From Fidelibacterota bacterium (GTDB lineage Bacteria; Fidelibacterota; Marinisomatia; SCGC-AAA003-L08; D37C17), in assembly GCA_018671635.1 (NCBI GenBank), contig JABHHG010000136.1, positions 1-10,466 on the forward strand: a DNA stretch of 10,466 nt. Reading direction: 5' to 3'. Both the position numbers and the translations under genes were made by a program. Under the pieces are notes generated by a model. It worked only from the letters and a program-made list of their open reading frames with translations. It was not told where the DNA came from and ran no database searches. This document shows, piece after piece, positions 6,917 to 10,466 of this stretch; the first letter of the stretch is position 1; every line of letters begins with the position of its first letter.

Positions 6917-9297
6917 TGAAAATTTCCTTATCCTGGCTAAATGATTATATAAAGACTAAATTATCTGTTCAAGTACTTGCTGAACGAATGACTGATTTAG
7001 GTTTAGAATGTACTTATGATACTTCTGGACTCTCATTTACAAATGTTGTTTTAGGCAATGTAATCTCATGTGAACCGCATCCAGATTCTGACCATTTATC
7101 TGTATGTGAATTAGATACGGGTGATGATGAAAATTGGAATATCGTTTGTGGTGCACCAAATGTTAAAGCTGGAATTAAAGTACCCGTAGCTAAAGTGGGT
7201 GCAACATTAGACAATGGAAGTTTCAAAATTAAAAAAGCCAAGCTTCGTGGCATTCAATCTAAAGGAATGATTTGTTCCGGTAAAGAATTAGAATTAAGTG
7301 ATGACCATGATGGAATTCTAATAATTGAATCCAATAAACCATTGGGTACACCAATTAAAGATGTTTTAGACACAAATCAAGAAACAATTTTTGAATTAGA
7401 TTTGACCCCAAACCGAGGAGATTGCTTAAGTCATAGAGGAGTGGCACGAGAAGTAGCCACATTTGAGGATTCAGCCTTTACTTTACGTGAATCTCAATTT
7501 ACAGAAATTGCCGAAAAAACTAAAGATTCAATTGCCATAAATATTCTGAATGAAGATGCATGTCCTCGTTATGCTGCTCGAATTATCAAAAATATAAAAG
7601 TGGGCCCATCTCCAGAATGGTTGCGCACTCGATTGGCGTCAATTGGACAAAAGAGCATTAATAATATTGTAGATGCCGCCAATTTCGTTCTCATGGACAC
7701 AGGCCATCCCATGCATACGTTTGATTTGTCCAAAATCAAAAGTAAAGAGATAAATGTTCGTTTTGCTGAAAGTGGCGAAAAAATCACCACACTTGATGAT
7801 GTTGAACGAGAGCTAAAAGATTACCATTTACTCATTTGTGATGGGAAAACTCCTGTAGCTTTGGGCGGTATTATGGGTGGCGCCAATAGCGTAATTGATG
7901 ATGCGACTACAGACATCCTCATTGAAAGTGCATATTTCAAGCCTACAGTTATCCGAAAAGGTGCCAAACGTTTTGATCTCTCTACGGAAGCATCAAAAAG
8001 ATTTGAACGGGATACTGACATTGAGGCTGTCATTCCAGCTTTAGCGCAATTGTCAGCCCTCATTCAAGAAGTTGCAGGCGGTGATATTCTGGGTGGAATC
8101 ATAGATAATTATCCCACTAAAAAAGATTCGCAATGCGTAGATTTTAGTATTGAAAACTGCAATTCATTTTTAGGTTCTAATTTTAGTATTTCCCAAGCTA
8201 AAGACATTTTCCAAAAGTTATCCATCGCTGTTGAAGAAAAAGGAGATTTCCTTCAATGTACAATTCCATCATTTAGAAATGACTTGGAGCGTGAAGTGGA
8301 TTTGTTTGAGGAAATAGCCAGAGTGGTGGGGTACAATAATATTCCGTCATCCTTAAACTTTACCGGTGTGTTTGATGCGTTTACAGAAGATGAGCGCGCC
8401 CTTGATGATGAACTTCGTCAGTTTGTGTCAGCGGTGGGTTTTAATGAACATTATTCGAATAGCCTACATAACGAAATTGAGGTAACTCACTTTAGTCAAA
8501 ATGAACCCGTTTTATTGGCAAATCCATTAAGTCTTGAGATGGCATATTTACGAAACTCCTTGATTTCAGGATTATTGAAAGCGGTTTCATATAATGAAAA
8601 GCGTCAAAATTCATATTTTAAATTATTTGAGGTGGGTGCGGTCCATCAAAAGGATGAGCAAACAGAAACCAATACGTCTGAGTCTTTTCAATTGGGATTG
8701 GCATGGTACGGTAAATCTCAAGCCCATTGGCGCAAGCAAGTTGAATTAGATTTATATGAAGCAAAGGGTGATTTAGATAAAATATTCACTAAATTAAAGT
8801 TGAGTAAAATTAGATACGAGTTGATGCAAAAGGATGGATTTGATCTTTGCTTGCAAATATTAAATCGTAAGACAGAATTAGGGTTTATTGGCATCCCCAC
8901 AAAAAAAATGAGTAAGCATTACGACATCCGTGGAAATGTATTTGTAGCTGAATTAAATATTGATACGCTTATTGACGTGGTTGGTTCATTAAAAAATGAA
9001 TTCAAAGTACCCAATCCATATCCTTTTATCAATAGAGATATTGCCATTCAGGTAGAATCAACGATAAGCTCTGAATTATTATTACGAACCATCAAAAGTC
9101 GAGGTGGTGAATTGCTCACTGATGTTTCTCTTTTCGATTTATATACAGGGAAAGAATTGGGCGAGGACCAAAAAAGTCTAGCATTTTCTCTCACATTTCA
9201 ATCTCCCAATAAAACACTTCAAGATTCAGACGTTGATTCTGTAATGGAGAAAATTGCCCAACAGCTTACTAAGCAACATAACGCAGTTCAGAGATAG
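6916..9297 (+). CDS. pheT: Phenylalanyl-tRNA synthetase, beta subunit
   Basis: The 793-residue partner of PheS that carries tRNA recognition and editing. Domains in order: the short N-terminal B1 segment; the EMAP-II-like tRNA-binding domain (about 40-150, with PHPDSDHLSVCELD, IVCGAPNV and GMICSGKEL); B3/B4 editing domain (about 212-385, with LTPNRGDCLSHRGVARE just before it, then NIVDAANFVLMDTGHPMH and ALGGIMGG); B5 (about 400-478, with PSFRNDLEREVDLFEEIARV); the catalytically inactive synthetase-like core (about 480-690); and the C-terminal ferredoxin-fold anticodon-binding domain (about 695-793, NPYPFINRDIA and LTFQSPNKTL). All are present and complete. It starts by TAATG overlap with pheS, with no strong Shine-Dalgarno of its own, so equal synthesis of the two subunits by coupling is inferred. 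The TAG stop forms part of the zapA Shine-Dalgarno. Confidence 0.97.
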   Translation: MKISLSWLNDYIKTKLSVQVLAERMTDLGLECTYDTSGLSFTNVVLGNVISCEPHPDSDHLSVCELDTGDDENWNIVCGAPNVKAGIKVPVAKVGATLDNGSFKIKKAKLRGIQSKGMICSGKELELSDDHDGILIIESNKPLGTPIKDVLDTNQETIFELDLTPNRGDCLSHRGVAREVATFEDSAFTLRESQFTEIAEKTKDSIAINILNEDACPRYAARIIKNIKVGPSPEWLRTRLASIGQKSINNIVDAANFVLMDTGHPMHTFDLSKIKSKEINVRFAESGEKITTLDDVERELKDYHLLICDGKTPVALGGIMGGANSVIDDATTDILIESAYFKPTVIRKGAKRFDLSTEASKRFERDTDIEAVIPALAQLSALIQEVAGGDILGGIIDNYPTKKDSQCVDFSIENCNSFLGSNFSISQAKDIFQKLSIAVEEKGDFLQCTIPSFRNDLEREVDLFEEIARVVGYNNIPSSLNFTGVFDAFTEDERALDDELRQFVSAVGFNEHYSNSLHNEIEVTHFSQNEPVLLANPLSLEMAYLRNSLISGLLKAVSYNEKRQNSYFKLFEVGAVHQKDEQTETNTSESFQLGLAWYGKSQAHWRKQVELDLYEAKGDLDKIFTKLKLSKIRYELMQKDGFDLCLQILNRKTELGFIGIPTKKMSKHYDIRGNVFVAELNIDTLIDVVGSLKNEFKVPNPYPFINRDIAIQVESTISSELLLRTIKSRGGELLTDVSLFDLYTGKELGEDQKSLAFSLTFQSPNKTLQDSDVDSVMEKIAQQLTKQHNAVQR

Positions 9298-9305
9298 GAG
9301 ATATT

Positions 9306-9617
9306 ATGTCAGCTTCAAATGTAGTTAAAGTAAATATTTTAGGGCAAGAGTATGTGATTCGCACCAGTGCTGACCCGGCATATATCAAAGAAGTGGCGGC
9401 ATATATGAACGAAAAGATGGATGAACTTATCGCCTCTGGAATTGATGCAAATTCTCAACAATTAAAAATTGCCGTTTTAGCTGGTATGAATATCACCGAT
9501 GAGTTATTCGCTCAAAAAGAAAGCCAAAAGAAGTTAATTGATACGGTTGAGGCAAAGACTATTGCAATTACCGAGTTCGTTGAAAATAAAATCAATGAAC
9601 TGGAACCAAAAGAATAG
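9306..9617 (+). CDS. zapA: Cell division protein ZapA (FtsZ-ring-associated)
   Basis: A 103-residue protein. ZapA crosslinks FtsZ filaments in the cytoplasm and stabilises the division ring. The N-terminal part (about 5-60) has the family pattern: VKVNILGQEYVIRT, a PAYIKEVAAYMNEKMDEL helix and the QQLKIAVLAGMNITDELF segment. The rest (about 60-103) is a charged helix expected to form the dimer or tetramer coiled coil. The AGGAG at 9296-9300 overlaps the pheT stop and stands 5 nt before the ATG. A zapA gene directly after pheT is seen in several bacterial groups, and co-transcription with the translation operon is likely since there is no terminator. The short length makes this call depend on pattern and context, but both agree. 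Confidence 0.88.
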   Translation: MSASNVVKVNILGQEYVIRTSADPAYIKEVAAYMNEKMDELIASGIDANSQQLKIAVLAGMNITDELFAQKESQKKLIDTVEAKTIAITEFVENKINELEPKE

Positions 9618-9628
9618 TGATTTCTCCT

Positions 9629-10466
9629 ATGGTTTCTGTTGAGACTCAAATACTAAAAGGCAAGCCTGTTGCTGATGCGATTAAGGCAAATCTTTCACAT
9701 GAAGTTGAAGGTTTGGCAACTCAGAATATTATTCCTGGATTAGCCGCCGTATTAGTTGGGGACGATCCTGCATCTCAAGTATATGTTAGGAGTAAGCAAC
9801 GTGTTTTTGAAAAGTTAAGTTGTTATAGTGAAACATTTCGGCTTCCTGCTGAAACAACTGAAACTGAATTATTAGCTTTGATTTTATTGCTAAATGCAAA
9901 TCCTAAGTTTCATGGAATTTTAGTCCAGTTGCCTCTTCCTAAACATATAAATAGTCGAAATATTTTTTTAAGCATTGACCCAAAAAAAGATGTGGATGGG
10001 TTCCATCCTATCAATTTAGGAAATTTATTAGAAGGAAGTCCTCAATTTATTCCATGCACGCCCAATGGTGTGATTCAAATACTAAAGCATTATAATATTC
10101 CAGTTTCTGGTCGCTATGCTGTTATTCTAGGTAGAAGTAATATTGTGGGTAAGCCTATGTTTGCACTATTGGCTCAGAAGTTTGAAAAGGGGAATGCCAC
10201 AGTTACTATTTGCCATACAGGTACCCCTGATATTACTAATTTTACAAAGCAAGCTGATATTATTATTGCAGCCGCAGGAATTCCACATCTCATTACGGGA
10301 GATATGATTTCTGAAGGCGTAGATATAATTGATGTGGGCATCAATCGGGTGGATGATGATTCTGAAAAAGGTTACCATCTAACAGGAGATGTTCAATACG
10401 ATTCCGTGTTGGGTATTGCTAACTCAGTTACGCCAGTCCCCGGTGGCGTTGGCCCCATGACTATTA
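9629..10466 (+). CDS. folD: Bifunctional methylenetetrahydrofolate dehydrogenase / methenyltetrahydrofolate cyclohydrolase FolD (3' truncated)
   Basis: Cytoplasmic one-carbon enzyme: oxidises 5,10-methylene-THF with NAD(P)+ and then hydrolyses methenyl-THF to 10-formyl-THF, feeding purine and fMet-tRNA synthesis. The frame is open to the window edge, giving 279 residues; about 10-20 C-terminal residues are missing. Key residues are present: the YVRSK motif with catalytic Lys56, Gln100 in VQLPLP, Asp123 in KKDVDGFHP, the PCTPNGV block, the Rossmann nucleotide loop ILGRSNIVGKP, and PVPGGVGPMT at the edge. Two starts are possible in the same frame: ATG at 9629, or GTG at 9617, which overlaps the zapA stop (TAGTG) and adds four residues. 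The ATG fits the usual distance to the conserved GK and has a weak GTGA upstream; neither has a strong Shine-Dalgarno. The position after zapA suggests the same operon. Confidence 0.95.
   Translation, partial: MVSVETQILKGKPVADAIKANLSHEVEGLATQNIIPGLAAVLVGDDPASQVYVRSKQRVFEKLSCYSETFRLPAETTETELLALILLLNANPKFHGILVQLPLPKHINSRNIFLSIDPKKDVDGFHPINLGNLLEGSPQFIPCTPNGVIQILKHYNIPVSGRYAVILGRSNIVGKPMFALLAQKFEKGNATVTICHTGTPDITNFTKQADIIIAAAGIPHLITGDMISEGVDIIDVGINRVDDDSEKGYHLTGDVQYDSVLGIANSVTPVPGGVGPMTI

Noticed and set aside
6750..6944. 64-residue frame spanning the pheS-pheT junction
   Set aside because: Overlaps two strongly supported genes in another frame and has no homologous pattern.

Overview
The window is a gene-dense, A+T-rich stretch of bacterial chromosome carrying only housekeeping genes, all on the + strand. 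Both ends cut through genes: the 3' part of rsmI at the left and most of folD at the right. The only intergenic gap above about 20 bases is 62 nt (2727-2788), so no long stretch is gene-free. No mobile element, CRISPR array or transferred block was seen, and there is no convincing sign of an undescribed multi-gene system. The points worth a second look concern translation starts and gene junctions.

Likely source: an uncultured or marine member of the Fibrobacterota-Chlorobiota-Bacteroidota (FCB) superphylum or a neighbour such as Marinimicrobia (SAR406). This is an inference from low G+C, from PheS motif 2 and its surroundings (RNEDIS..., FHQIEGLYVDK, FADLK), which resemble Bacteroidota-type PheS, and from the order thrS-infC-rpmI-rplT-pheS-pheT-zapA. 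The phylum is not certain.

Region 1 (1-2726): rsmI (16S rRNA methyltransferase), tmk (dTMP kinase) and an exported S41 C-terminal processing protease. They overlap by 4 nt and 8 nt, so they look like one translationally coupled operon. A short AT-rich hairpin lies across the stop codon of the protease gene.

Region 2 (2789-9297): tRNA-Val(GAC) followed only 4 nt later by thrS, then infC, rpmI, rplT, pheS and pheT. This is a translation operon that makes two aminoacyl-tRNA synthetases, initiation factor IF-3 and ribosomal proteins L35 and L20. infC has no ATG, GTG or TTG at the right place. Its best start is ATA at 4812, inside the end of thrS and 8 nt after a GAGG Shine-Dalgarno, which fits the rare-start autoregulation known for infC.

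Region 3 (9306-10466): zapA (FtsZ-ring-associated protein) and folD (one-carbon folate enzyme, 3' truncated by the window edge). They follow pheT without a terminator and are probably part of the same transcript. The whole window thus links nucleotide and one-carbon supply, translation and cell division.
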